DNA of 17,876 bases from positions 1-17,876 of the forward strand of contig JAFANO010000097.1 in the NCBI GenBank assembly GCA_019232645.1. The letters run 5' to 3'. How positions within the stretch are numbered: the first letter of the stretch is position 1; the number at the start of each line of letters is the position of its first letter. A model generated the notes under the pieces. The model saw only the letters and a program-made list of their open reading frames with translations, was not told the DNA's origin and did no database searches. The stretch is from Planctomycetaceae bacterium. GTDB lineage: Bacteria > Planctomycetota > Planctomycetia > Isosphaerales > Isosphaeraceae. Of the stretch, positions 8,140 to 15,460 are shown one piece after another. A program made the position numbers and the translations under genes.

Positions 8140-9021
8140 ATGAGTCTCCCCGAAATCCCCGTCGTCTCGGCGTCTTCGAAAGTCCCGGCGCCTTCGGGAG
8201 TCCCGGCCCCCTCCCCCGCGCCGGCCCCGGTCCCCCCCGAGGCCGGCCCCGTGCTGGCCGCGTATCACCTCTCGGTCTGGTATGGGACGTCGCTGGCGCT
8301 GAAGGACGTCACCATCGAGATCCCTCGCAACCAGATCACGGCGCTGATCGGGCCTTCGGGCTGCGGCAAGAGTACCCTGCTGCGCTGCTTCAACCGGATG
8401 AACGACCTGATCCCCGGCGCGCGGACGGAGGGCGTGATCCTCTGCGACGGCAAGGAGATCACCTCCCCCGACACCGACCCGGTGGCCCTCCGCCGCCGGA
8501 TCGGCATGGTCTTCCAGAAGCCGAACCCGTTCCCCAAGAGCATCCACGAGAACGTCGCCTGGGGGGCCCGGATCAACGGCTACCGTGGCAACATGGACGA
8601 CCTGGTCGAGCGCTCGCTCCGCCGCGCGGCGCTCTGGGACGAGGTCAAGGACAAGCTGCACCGCTCGGGCATGGACCTCTCCGGCGGCCAGCAGCAGCGG
8701 CTCTGCATCGCGCGGACGCTGGCCGTCGAGCCCGAGGTGATCCTGATGGACGAGCCCTGCTCGGCGCTCGACCCGATCTCCACCGCGCGGGTCGAAGACC
8801 TGATGGACGACCTCAAGTCCGAGTACACGATCGTCATCGTTACGCACAACATGCAGCAGGCGCGTCGCGTCAGCGACATGACCGCCTGCTTGATGCTCGA
8901 CGAGGACTCGCGCGACAAGAACCGGATCGGCGTCATCGCCGAGTTCAGCTCGACCGACCTCCTGTTCACCAACCCCAAGGACCCCCGGACCGAGGCCTAC
9001 ATCACCGGTCGGATCGGCTGA
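8140..9021 (+). CDS. pstB: Phosphate ABC transporter ATP-binding protein PstB
   Basis: 293 residues, starting 8 bases after the pstA stop. No clear Shine-Dalgarno is seen, so translation is probably coupled to pstA. Residues 1-37 are an Ala/Pro-rich extension not usual in PstB, which is normally about 250-270 residues. The ATPase has Walker A GPSGCGKS (71-78), Q-loop Q126, signature LSGGQQQR (180-187), Walker B ILMDEP with catalytic E205, and switch H236. [11 protein letters not shown] (125-135) and the C-terminal [10 protein letters not shown] are specific to PstB. It powers phosphate import on the cytoplasmic face of PstCA. phoU, which commonly follows pstB, is replaced here by the response regulator. 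Confidence 0.94.
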   Translation: MSLPEIPVVSASSKVPAPSGVPAPSPAPAPVPPEAGPVLAAYHLSVWYGTSLALKDVTIEIPRNQITALIGPSGCGKSTLLRCFNRMNDLIPGARTEGVILCDGKEITSPDTDPVALRRRIGMVFQKPNPFPKSIHENVAWGARINGYRGNMDDLVERSLRRAALWDEVKDKLHRSGMDLSGGQQQRLCIARTLAVEPEVILMDEPCSALDPISTARVEDLMDDLKSEYTIVIVTHNMQQARRVSDMTACLMLDEDSRDKNRIGVIAEFSSTDLLFTNPKDPRTEAYITGRIG

Positions 9022-9189
9022 GGATGGCTCCGGCGAGGGCGCCAAGCCGATCGCTGCGTCGTCCGGGTCGTTCGTCTTCATCATTTCTCAAAATTGCCGT
9101 CAACCTTCGATCACAATGGCATGGCAAATCGAACGACGAAATCCTGTTCCCTGGGAAGACGAGTCCCCACACCACGAAGCTAGCGCGCC

Positions 9190-9897
9190 ATGCCCAAACC
9201 CAAGATTCTGATCATCGAGGACGAACGGCCGCTGGTCGAGATCCTGGCCGCGAACCTGGAGCGTGAAGGGTTCGACGTGCTGATGGCGTATGACGGTCAC
9301 GACGGCCTGCGGCAGGCGCAGTTGAAGCTGCCCGACCTGGTCGTGCTCGACCTGATGTTGCCGGTCAAGCAGGGCCTGGAAGTCTGCCGCGAGCTCCGGA
9401 CGGGCTCGCGGACGCGAGAGATCCCGATCATCATGGTCACGGCCAAGGCCGAGGAGTCGGACCAGCTCGTCGGCTTCGCGATGGGGGCCGACGATTACGT
9501 GACCAAGCCGTACAGCGTGAAGGTCCTGATCGAGCGGATCAAGAAGCAATTGCGGCGGCTCCAGGCGCAGGAAGAGCCGGCCACGGGGTCGCTGATCGAG
9601 AGTCAGGGGGTGGTCATCGACCGCCACAGCCACCGCGCGCTGTACCACGACGAGGAACTGCCCCTGACCCCGACCGAGTTCCGCCTGCTCGAGGTGCTGC
9701 TCCGCCAGGCGGGTCGCGCCTTCACGCGCTACGAGTTGATGGACGCCGCCATCGGCGAAGATGCCGTCGTCCTGGAACGGACGATCGACGTCCATATCAA
9801 GAGCCTGCGCAAGAAGCTGGGCGATGCGGCCGACCTCATCGAGACCGTCCGCGGCGTCGGTTACCGGTTTCATGAGCCGCGGTTGGTGGAGTCTTGA
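9190..9897 (+). CDS. phoB: PhoB/PhoP-type OmpR-family response regulator
   Basis: 235 residues from the ATG at 9190. The receiver domain (1-120) has the acidic pair E10/D11, phospho-acceptor D54 in VVLDLMLP, T84 and K106. The C-terminal winged helix (about 133-230) is of the OmpR type, with the LTPTEFRLLEVLL helix and the recognition region TIDVHIKSLRKKLG, then the terminal hairpin VRGVGYRF. It is a DNA-binding activator once phosphorylated, presumably by the PhoR-type kinase in the same cluster, and should act on the repeats before pstS. The 168-base gap after pstB has no obvious promoter, so it may be read from the pst transcript. Its last 62 bases overlap the convergent csrA gene. Confidence 0.92.
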   Translation: MPKPKILIIEDERPLVEILAANLEREGFDVLMAYDGHDGLRQAQLKLPDLVVLDLMLPVKQGLEVCRELRTGSRTREIPIIMVTAKAEESDQLVGFAMGADDYVTKPYSVKVLIERIKKQLRRLQAQEEPATGSLIESQGVVIDRHSHRALYHDEELPLTPTEFRLLEVLLRQAGRAFTRYELMDAAIGEDAVVLERTIDVHIKSLRKKLGDAADLIETVRGVGYRFHEPRLVES

Positions 9898-10105
9898 GCT
9901 CGGCGCGGACCGCGACGGGGGGCCGGGGCGCGGCCTTGAGCTGCGCCCCCAGGCGCTCGGGGACGAGCTCGGCGCGGACCACCGAGACGTTGCGGGGTGC
10001 CTCGATCCCGAGCCGGACCTGTCCCCCCTCCAGCCGGACGACCGTCACGCAGATGTCGTCGCCGATAAAGAGTTTTTCCATCAACTTGCGGGTCAACACC
10101 AGCAT
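9836..10105 (-). CDS. csrA: Carbon storage / translational regulator CsrA with C-terminal tail
   Basis: 89 residues from the ATG at 10105 on the minus strand. An upstream in-frame start at 10198 would add 31 unconserved residues and is rejected. Residues 1-50 are a clear CsrA core: MLVLTRK start with L4 and R6, IGDDICVTV, QVRLGIEAPRNVSVVR with the RNA-binding R44. CsrA dimers bind GGA motifs in mRNA leaders and control translation. The last 35 or so residues form a Pro/Arg-rich tail longer than in the 61-residue E. coli protein; its coding sequence runs into the phoB 3' end on the other strand. The Shine-Dalgarno (AGAGGAA on the minus strand) contains GGA, so autoregulation is possible. Confidence 0.93.
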   Translation of the reverse strand: MLVLTRKLMEKLFIGDDICVTVVRLEGGQVRLGIEAPRNVSVVRAELVPERLGAQLKAAPRPPVAVRAELKTPPTAAHETGNRRRGRSR

Positions 10106-10286
10106 GGCACGGTTCCTCTCGGGGCGTGAAACACGGGTTCCCTTCCGCGTTGCGTCGTCGGTCTTCGGTCTGCCGGGCAGGGGAGCTCGAGCACTCAACA
10201 GGACTCTAGGTTACATCTCCCCCACCCGCCCGCTCGGCCGTATTTTCCCGCGCACGCCCTTTCTGCCGTTGCATGGCATCCGTCGG

Positions 10287-10433
10287 GAAATCGTCCGTGG
10301 TCCTCGAAGAGGTGACGCGATCGCGCGTGAATGGTGACACTCCTCCACTTCGAAATCCATCCGTGGTCTCAATAACGAAGAGAACGGGCACCTGATCGGT
10401 TCGTGACACCCCTTCCTGTTCGAAATCTCCGCC
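10287..10433 (+). repeat. Three degenerate direct repeats, about 65-70 bp apart
   Basis: GAAATC recurs at 10287, 10352 and 10422. The first two copies share GAAATC, TCCGTGGTC (10294-10302 and 10360-10368) and a following CGAAGAG. The last two share a preceding GTGACAC, then 8-9 bases, then TTCGAAATC. The pattern suggests a decayed tandem array; regulator sites for csrA or trxB are an alternative. Confidence 0.5.
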
Positions 10434-10493
10434 CGGCCTCCGGCCAGCAATCGCGCTCGCTAGCGACAATCGGGCCGTCGCCGCGGGACTCGC

Positions 10494-10522
10494 GTGCGAT
10501 TTTTCGACGTCCCGGATATAAT
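10494..10522 (+). promoter_or_regulatory. trxB promoter with perfect -10 box
   Basis: TATAAT at 10517-10522 is a perfect -10 box in a GC-rich region. At 17 bases upstream there is only a weak -35 (GTGCGA, 10494-10499). The -10 lies 65 bases before the trxB ATG. Confidence 0.55.
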
Positions 10523-10587
10523 GACCCTCGGGTTCAGCGACGGAGCAATCCCTACTGCCGCGATGCTCGACCTGAGATGAGGGAACG

Positions 10588-11616
10588 ATGTCCCACGCCG
10601 CCGTGATTGTCATTGGATCGGGGTCCGCCGGGCTCACCGCCGCGCTCTACGCGGCGCGGGCCAACCTGACGCCCCGGGTCTTCGAGGGCCATGAGCCGGG
10701 GGGTCAGCTCACCTGGACGACGATCGTCGAGAATTACCCGGGCTTCCCCGACGGTGTCCTCGGGCCGGATTTGATGGACATGATGCGGCGTCAGGCGCAG
10801 CGGTTCGGGGCCGATTGCCGATTCGAGACCGTCATCGCGGCCGACCTGTCGCGCCGCCCGTTCCGGATCACGACCTCGACCGACCCCAAGGACCCCGAGG
10901 CCGAGACGTTCGAGTGGACGGCCAGCGCCGTGATCATCGCCACCGGGGCCTCGGCGCGGACGCTCGGCCTGAAGGACGAGAGGCGCTACATGGGCTACGG
11001 CCTGGGGACGTGCGCCACCTGCGACGGCGCGCTGTACCGGGGCAAGCGGGTCGGCGTCGTCGGCGGCGGCGACACGGCCGCCGAAGAGGCATCGTTCCTG
11101 ACCAAATACGCCACCAAGGTCACACTGATCCACCGCCGCGACAAGCTCCGCGCCTCGAAGGTCATGCAACAGCGGCTCTTCGACAACCCCAAGATCGAGT
11201 ACATCTGGAACGCGGAGGTCGTCGAATACCTCGGTGTCGATACGTCCTACCCGGCCCTGACCGGCGCGCGCCTGGCCTCGACCAAGGACGGCTCGACCCG
11301 CGATCTCTCCCTGGATGGCCTCTTCCTGGCGATCGGCCACTCGCCCAACACCTCGATCTTCAAGGGTCAACTGGCGATGACGCCGGACGGCTTCCTCCTG
11401 ACCCCGACGGCGCTGGCCTGGCGCGGGACGCCCGCGCCCGAGGGACTGGCCCAGCGGATGATCAACTACGGCTCGGCCACCAGCGTCGAGGGGGTCTTCG
11501 CCGCCGGCGACGTCGTCGATACCCACTATCGTCAGGCGATTACCGCCGCCGGCTCGGGCTGCGCCGCGGCGATCGACTGCGAGAGATGGCTCGAGGCGAC
11601 CGGGGCCGCGCACTGA
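10588..11616 (+). CDS. trxB: Thioredoxin reductase
   Basis: 342 residues from the ATG at 10588, preceded by GAGGGAA. The FAD-binding start is GSGSAGLTAALYAAR (10-24). The redox-active disulfide is C142-A-T-C145 in the middle NADPH domain, the hallmark of the low-molecular-weight enzyme. The NADPH-binding glycine motif is GGGDTAAEEA (159-168), followed by HRRDKLRAS (182-190). The second FAD motif is GVFAAGDVVD (302-311), then YRQAITAAGSGCAAAID. It passes electrons from NADPH to thioredoxin in the cytoplasm. Compared with E. coli TrxB there is an insertion of about 15 residues around 276-297, just before the GVFAAGD motif. It is a single-gene unit with its own promoter. Confidence 0.94.
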   Translation: MSHAAVIVIGSGSAGLTAALYAARANLTPRVFEGHEPGGQLTWTTIVENYPGFPDGVLGPDLMDMMRRQAQRFGADCRFETVIAADLSRRPFRITTSTDPKDPEAETFEWTASAVIIATGASARTLGLKDERRYMGYGLGTCATCDGALYRGKRVGVVGGGDTAAEEASFLTKYATKVTLIHRRDKLRASKVMQQRLFDNPKIEYIWNAEVVEYLGVDTSYPALTGARLASTKDGSTRDLSLDGLFLAIGHSPNTSIFKGQLAMTPDGFLLTPTALAWRGTPAPEGLAQRMINYGSATSVEGVFAAGDVVDTHYRQAITAAGSGCAAAIDCERWLEATGAAH

Positions 11617-11617
11617 G

Positions 11618-11634
11618 GGCGCGGGCCGCGCGCC
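11618..11634 (+). terminator. GC hairpin after trxB, weak terminator candidate
   Basis: GGCGCG (11618-11623) and CGCGCC (11629-11634) form a 6-bp stem with a 5-base loop, starting 2 bases after the trxB stop. There is no U-tract after it, so termination by this hairpin alone is doubtful. Confidence 0.3.
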
Positions 11635-11675
11635 GAAGGACCCTCCGGGCCGGGTCGTCTCGTCGATGATTGCCC

Positions 11676-11704
11676 CTGAATCTTCCGATTTTTTCAGCTA
11701 TAAT
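11676..11704 (+). promoter_or_regulatory. ftsH promoter with perfect -10 box
   Basis: TATAAT at 11699-11704 is a perfect -10 box, with a weak -35 (CTGAAT, 11676-11681) at 17 bases and an AT-rich stretch between. It gives a leader of about 75 bases to the ftsH ATG at 11789. Confidence 0.55.
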
Positions 11705-11788
11705 AGATTTTGCGGCGGCTATCGAAGTCAAGATGCCCGTGCCGCATCGGGCCGTTCGGGACGGAATTCACGAGGGAATAGAGATCGT

Positions 11789-13768
11789 ATGGAGAGCCGA
11801 CCGCCGCAAGAATCTCCGCGCCGTCCGCCCGGCGGGCGCAAGCCCAACGGTTCCGGCGGATCGCCGACCCCTCCCTGGCTCTGGCTCCTGCTGATTCTGG
11901 GCTTCGGGCTGATCTTCTATCAGTTCAAGCCCTCGACCGAGCCGCAGGTCACCTACAGCCCCTGGTTCCTCGACCAGGTGGAGCGCGATAACATCAAGAG
12001 CCTCTCGATCCAGGGGAACGAGGCGCGGGGCGAGCTCCGGAAGAGGCAGTCGTACCAGCCCCCGACGGGCGGCGCGCAACTGATCACCAAGTTCTATACC
12101 TATTTCCCCTCGGAACAGGCCATCGATCGCGTCACGTCGGAGCTGCGCAAGAAGCCGCGCCCGGCCGACGTCGAGCCGCCCCGGATCGAGACCAACCCGC
12201 CGCAGGCGGCCAACAGCCTGGTCTGGATCACCCTGCTGCTGCCGACGTTCGTGATCGTCGGGCTCATCTACTTCATGATGCGCCGGGCCCGCGACCAGTT
12301 CGACGGCGGGATCCTCGGCAGCTTCGTCAAGAGCCCCGCCAAGCGGCACGACAAGTCGAAGCAGAGGACCACCTTCGACGAGGTCGCCGGCCTGGAGAAC
12401 GCCAAGAGCGAGCTGCAGGAGATCGTCGAGTTCCTCAAGAACCCCGAGAAGTTCCAGCGGCTCGGCGGCCGGATCCCCAAGGGGGTGCTGCTGATCGGTC
12501 CCCCCGGCTCGGGCAAGACGCTGCTGGCGCGGGCCGTCGCGGGCGAGGCGGGGGTGCCGTTCTACTCGATCTCGGGCTCGGAGTTCATCCAGATGTTCGT
12601 CGGCGTCGGCGCCAGCCGCGTCCGCGACATGTTCAAGACGGCCAAGGAGAACAGCCCCTGCATCCTGTTCATCGACGAGATCGACGCCGTCGGCCGGGTC
12701 CGGGGTGCGGGCCTCGGCGGCGGCCACGACGAGCAAGAGCAGACGCTCAACCAGATCCTGACCGAGATGGACGGCTTCTCGCCCAATGAGAGCGTCATCG
12801 TCCTGGCCGCGACCAACCGCCCCGACGTCCTCGACCCCGCGCTGCTCCGCCCCGGCCGGTTCGACCGCCACGTCACCGTCGACCGCCCGACCAAGAAGGG
12901 TCGGCTCGAGATCCTCAAGGTCCACACGCGGAACATCCCGCTCGACGCCGACGTCGATCTCGACAGCATCGCCCGGGGGACCGTCGGGATGAGTGGCGCC
13001 GACCTGGCCAACCTCGTCAACGAGGCCGCGCTGCTGGCGACCCGCGAGAACAAGGACAAGGTCGACATGTGCGACTTCGACGCGGCGCGCGACAAGGTCA
13101 TCATGGGGGCGAAGCGCGAGGAGATCATCACCGAGAAGGACAAGCGCCTGACCGCCTACCACGAGTCGGGGCACGCGCTGGTCGCCTGGCTGACCCCGGC
13201 CGCCGACCCGGTGCACAAGGTCACGATCATCCCGCGCGGCCGGGCGCTGGGCGTCACCCAGTTCCTCCCCGAGGAGGATCGCGTCGGGATCAACGAGAGC
13301 GAGGTCCAGGCCGACCTGACGGTGGCGCTGGGGGGCCGCGCCGCCGAGCGGCTCGTCTTCAACGACCTGACGGCCGGCGCCGCGGGCGACCTGAAACACG
13401 CCACCCGGCTGGCCCGGATGATGGTCACCCAGTGGGGCATGAGCGAGCGCGTCGGGCCGGTCTTCTTCCGCGCCTCCGAGGAGCATCCGTTCCTGGGCCG
13501 CGAGATGAGCGAGCCCCGCGACCATTCCGAGCACACCGCGCAGGTCATCGACGAGGAAGTCGCGCGGATCCTCCACGAGGCCGACGAGCGCGCCTATCGT
13601 CTCCTCGAAGCGCATCGCGACGAGCTCGAGCGCATGACCGAGGCGCTGATCGAGCGCGAGGTCCTGACCGTCGCGGAGATCGAGGAGCTGATCGGCAAGC
13701 GCGCCGGCAGTGCCCGCGTCGAGGCCTCGGGCGACGAGGTCGCCGCGTCGATCGACAACCCCATCTGA
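11789..13768 (+). CDS. ftsH: ATP-dependent zinc metalloprotease FtsH
   Basis: 659 residues from the ATG at 11789, with GAGGGAA upstream. An in-frame start at 11666 would place the start before the TATAAT and is rejected. After a Pro/Gly-rich cytoplasmic tail come a first membrane helix (about 30-46), an extracytoplasmic domain of about 95 residues, and a second helix (about 144-164). The AAA+ module has Walker A GPPGSGKT (237-244), the pore loop MFVG (269-272), Walker B ILFIDEID (292-299) and the second region of homology with [20 protein letters not shown] (341-360). The protease has HESGH (458-462, zinc ligands H458 and H462, catalytic E459) and third ligand D534 in AGDLKHA. It degrades misfolded and short-lived membrane and cytosolic proteins. 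Everything needed for activity is intact. Confidence 0.96.
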   Translation: MESRPPQESPRRPPGGRKPNGSGGSPTPPWLWLLLILGFGLIFYQFKPSTEPQVTYSPWFLDQVERDNIKSLSIQGNEARGELRKRQSYQPPTGGAQLITKFYTYFPSEQAIDRVTSELRKKPRPADVEPPRIETNPPQAANSLVWITLLLPTFVIVGLIYFMMRRARDQFDGGILGSFVKSPAKRHDKSKQRTTFDEVAGLENAKSELQEIVEFLKNPEKFQRLGGRIPKGVLLIGPPGSGKTLLARAVAGEAGVPFYSISGSEFIQMFVGVGASRVRDMFKTAKENSPCILFIDEIDAVGRVRGAGLGGGHDEQEQTLNQILTEMDGFSPNESVIVLAATNRPDVLDPALLRPGRFDRHVTVDRPTKKGRLEILKVHTRNIPLDADVDLDSIARGTVGMSGADLANLVNEAALLATRENKDKVDMCDFDAARDKVIMGAKREEIITEKDKRLTAYHESGHALVAWLTPAADPVHKVTIIPRGRALGVTQFLPEEDRVGINESEVQADLTVALGGRAAERLVFNDLTAGAAGDLKHATRLARMMVTQWGMSERVGPVFFRASEEHPFLGREMSEPRDHSEHTAQVIDEEVARILHEADERAYRLLEAHRDELERMTEALIEREVLTVAEIEELIGKRAGSARVEASGDEVAASIDNPI

Positions 13769-13865
13769 TACAAGCTCCAGGAATTATCTGCACTTGGTCT
13801 GCTGTAGGAGTTACGCGGACGTGGGCATATGCATCCAATCGCTTGGGGTTTAGGTCTGTCGAGAC

Positions 13866-13908
13866 GAGATCCAGTGGGGGGGATAGCTAACCCGTTCCCC
13901 CCCATCTC
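13866..13908. terminator. Strong hairpin downstream of ftsH
   Basis: TGGGGGGGA (13875-13883) and TCCCCCCCA (13896-13904) pair perfectly over 9 positions with a 12-base loop. GAGAT (13866-13870) and ATCTC (13904-13908) can extend the stem across a 4-base bulge. No U-tract follows, so it is either a weak terminator, an mRNA 3'-end stabiliser, or a DNA structural element. Confidence 0.4.
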
Positions 13909-14068
13909 CTCCAAACCGCCATACAACGAGGGGTTGAGGTCCACGACTGCGTCATCCCTATGCCCATTGGAAATTCGAAATCTGGAATTCGAGATCCGGA
14001 CAGAACCCCCAAAATCGCTGGGATGCGTATGCCACACTTTCCCGAAAACCACCTACGCGATCTTGAGA

Positions 14069-14163
14069 ATTTCAAATTTGTGATCTCAAATTTGAAATTA
14101 TGAAGGGAGTTGAGATTATGAAGAGAATTAAAGATTTCAAATTTGAGATCTCAAATTTGAAAT
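14069..14163. repeat. Two copies of a 30-bp AT-rich palindrome
   Basis: The copy at 14134-14163 is a perfect 30-bp palindrome: its left half is ATTTCAAATTTGAGA and the right half its exact complement. The copy at 14069-14098 has one changed base (T at 14081). They start 65 bp apart, and ATTATGAAG follows each copy and also occurs in between. In one frame the DNA reads as FKFEISNLKL, a pattern I recall from spurious predicted proteins in planctomycetes and other environmental bacteria, which would mark a dispersed repeat family. TTGAAA (14092-14097) and GATTAT (14114-14119), 16 bases apart, could act as a promoter. Confidence 0.8.
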
Positions 14164-14210
14164 TATGAAGAGAATGCATCGAATTCCTGGGAAGCGGATG
14201 AGCACCGGGC

Positions 14211-14292
14211 CCGCGGGGAGGTGAGACGGGGCGAGGCCCACACCAGCCGCGGGGTGATCGGTGGGCCTCGCCGCGTCCGACTCATCCCGCGG
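14211..14292. repeat. Long imperfect inverted repeat just before pfkB
   Basis: The core is a perfect 12-bp stem, GGCGAGGCCCAC (14230-14241) with GTGGGCCTCGCC (14261-14272), around 19 bases. It extends outward as CGG/CCG (14227-14229 with 14277-14279), GTGAG/CTCAT (14221-14225 with 14281-14285, one G-T pair) and CCGCGGG/CCCGCGG (14211-14217 with 14286-14292), broken by small bulges. In total 27 pairs span 82 bases. It ends 11 bases before the pfkB GTG. It could be a structured mRNA leader or a mobile-element relic. Confidence 0.8.
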
Positions 14293-14303
14293 ATGGCTAC
14301 ACC

Positions 14304-15275
14304 GTGTCCACGACGCCCGAGACTGAGATCCCCGTCGTCTGCGCGGGGGTGGTGGTGGCCGACCACCTGTGCACGCCGATCGACCGCCTGCCGACGGCCG
14401 GGGAGCTGGTGGCGGCCGATGACCTGATCGTGAACATCGGCGGTAGCGCGTCGAACGCGGCGGTCGCCCTGGCCAAGCTCGGCGTCCGCGCGGCCGTCTG
14501 CGGCCGGGTCGGTGACGACATCTTCGGCAGGTTCGTGGCCGAGGCGATGGGGATGCATGGCGTGGACGTGCGCGGGCTGACCATCGACCCCACGCGAGCG
14601 ACGAGCCAGACGTTGATCGTCAACGTCCGGGGGGAGGACCGACGCTTCATCCATGCGTTCGGCGCCAATCAGGGGCTCAGCGTCGCCGACCTTGACCGGG
14701 CCCTGTCCGCCTCGCCGAAGGTCTTGTACCTCGGGGGCTACCTGATCTTGCCGGCCCTCGAGGCCGAGGCGCTGGCCCAGCGGTTCGCAGGGGCCCGGCG
14801 GGCGGGCGTCATGACGGTGCTCGACGTGGCGACCCCCGGCCCCGGCGACTACCTTCGTCACTTGCGCCCGGTGCTCCCCGAGACCGACGTGTTCCTCCCC
14901 AATGGCGACGAGGCGGCGCTGATCCTGGGCGAGACCGATCCGGTCCGCCAGGCGCGGGCCTTCCGCGACCTGGGCGCCCGACGGGTCGTGATCACCCGCG
15001 GCGCGCGCGGCGCCGTCGCCCTCTCCGAGGCGCTCCAGGTTCGGCTGGGTGCCTACCCGGTCCCATTCGTGGACGGCACGGGCGGCGGCGACGCCTTCGA
15101 CGCCGGATACATCCTCGGCCTGCTCGAGGGGCTCCCCGAGATCGAGTGCCTGAAGCTGGCCAGCGCCATCGGCGCCAGTTGTGTCCGGGCCGTCGGCACC
15201 ACCGCGGGCGTCTTCACGCGGCCCGAGGTCGATGCCTTCCTCCGTCAGCACGAACTGTCGGTCGAGGCCCTCTGA
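14304..15275 (+). CDS. PfkB-family carbohydrate (ribokinase-like) kinase
   Basis: 323 residues from a GTG at 14304; no ATG lies in frame upstream before the frame loses protein character, and no good Shine-Dalgarno is visible. The ribokinase fold is complete. The N-terminal PfkB signature is NIGGSASNAAVALAKLG (44-60) and the sugar-binding lid region follows. The C-terminal signature VDGTGGGDAFDAGY (256-269) holds the anion-hole glycines and the catalytic base D263. NGDEAALILG (200-209) and ITRGARGAV (230-238) are typical ATP-side elements. It transfers phosphate from ATP to a hydroxyl of a sugar or nucleoside; the substrate cannot be told from sequence, and no catabolic genes are adjacent. 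It is preceded by a large inverted repeat and stands alone, convergent with the iron-sulfur gene. Confidence 0.88.
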   Translation: MSTTPETEIPVVCAGVVVADHLCTPIDRLPTAGELVAADDLIVNIGGSASNAAVALAKLGVRAAVCGRVGDDIFGRFVAEAMGMHGVDVRGLTIDPTRATSQTLIVNVRGEDRRFIHAFGANQGLSVADLDRALSASPKVLYLGGYLILPALEAEALAQRFAGARRAGVMTVLDVATPGPGDYLRHLRPVLPETDVFLPNGDEAALILGETDPVRQARAFRDLGARRVVITRGARGAVALSEALQVRLGAYPVPFVDGTGGGDAFDAGYILGLLEGLPEIECLKLASAIGASCVRAVGTTAGVFTRPEVDAFLRQHELSVEAL

Positions 15276-15439
15276 AGGATGAACGGCGTGTCCAGGCAGA
15301 CCGCCGGGGCCTCGTCGGACACGTCCTTCGCGATGAGCGGATCGCCGATGGCGTACTGGACGCGGGAGTGCGTCCGGCCGAAGTGGGAGAACAGGTGGGT
15401 CAGGGCCACGACGGCACGACATCCACGCCGTCCCCTCAA
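15245..15439 (-). pseudogene. Coding-like fragment after the iron-sulfur gene, possible gene remnant
   Basis: On the minus strand this frame reads about 65 residues with host-like codons (mostly C or G at the third position) and natural composition, for example HLFSHFGRTHSRVQYAIGD and VSDEAPAVCLDTPFIL. There is no good start: the only one is a TTG at 15439 with no ribosome site. It lies in the same frame as the upstream iron-sulfur gene, whose TGA is at 15463-15461, and ends inside the 3' end of pfkB on the opposite strand. The GDPLIA..APAVCLDTPF pattern faintly recalls DUF302 proteins. A 55-codon plus-strand ORF (15279-15446) shares the same wobble positions but uses rarer AGG codons. A decayed gene end is the best guess. 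Confidence 0.3.
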
Positions 15440-15460
15440 CAGATGAAGCCGCGAGCGAGT

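Larger units (their letters stand above)
10106..10587. other. Divergent intergenic region between csrA and trxB
   Basis: 482 bases with no believable gene; open frames here have poor composition. It carries the csrA leader (minus) and the trxB promoter (plus). The middle contains three loosely related direct repeats anchored on GAAATC at 10287, 10352 and 10422, described separately, and a 10-bp palindrome CGCGATCGCG at 10316-10325. I could not pick a convincing csrA promoter. Confidence 0.6.
13769..14303. other. Repeat-rich intergenic region between ftsH and pfkB
   Basis: 535 bases without a supported gene. From left to right it holds a strong G/C hairpin (13866-13908), a degenerate direct repeat GGAAATTCGAAATCT / GGAATTCGAGATCC (about 13968-13998), two copies of an AT-rich palindrome (14069-14163), and a long GC-rich inverted repeat (14211-14292). 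Tiny ORFs at 14100-14168 and 14165-14224 run through the repeats; their products look like by-products of repeat sequence. Confidence 0.7.

Noticed and set aside
9022..9189. A Pho-box-like CTTCATC-ATTT-CTCAAAA (9076-9093) before phoB
   Set aside because: The second half does not match the repeats at pstS, and no -10 is placed properly; too weak to call.
10206..10637. 143-codon minus-strand frame between csrA and trxB
   Set aside because: It overlaps the trxB start and promoter, and shows no protein-like conservation pattern or ribosome site.
11768..13615. A 615-codon open frame on the minus strand inside ftsH
   Set aside because: It is a mirror frame of the real gene, caused by high third-position GC; the protein is Asp/Arg/Leu-rich noise with no domain.
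14069..14163. Possible CRISPR array from the repeated palindromes
   Set aside because: Only two copies, the repeats are full palindromes, the intervening sequence is itself repetitive, and no cas genes are present.
14100..14224. Two tiny ORFs of 22 and 19 codons linked by an ATGA overlap
   Set aside because: They are read through the AT-rich palindromes and the start of the inverted repeat; no ribosome site or recognisable product.
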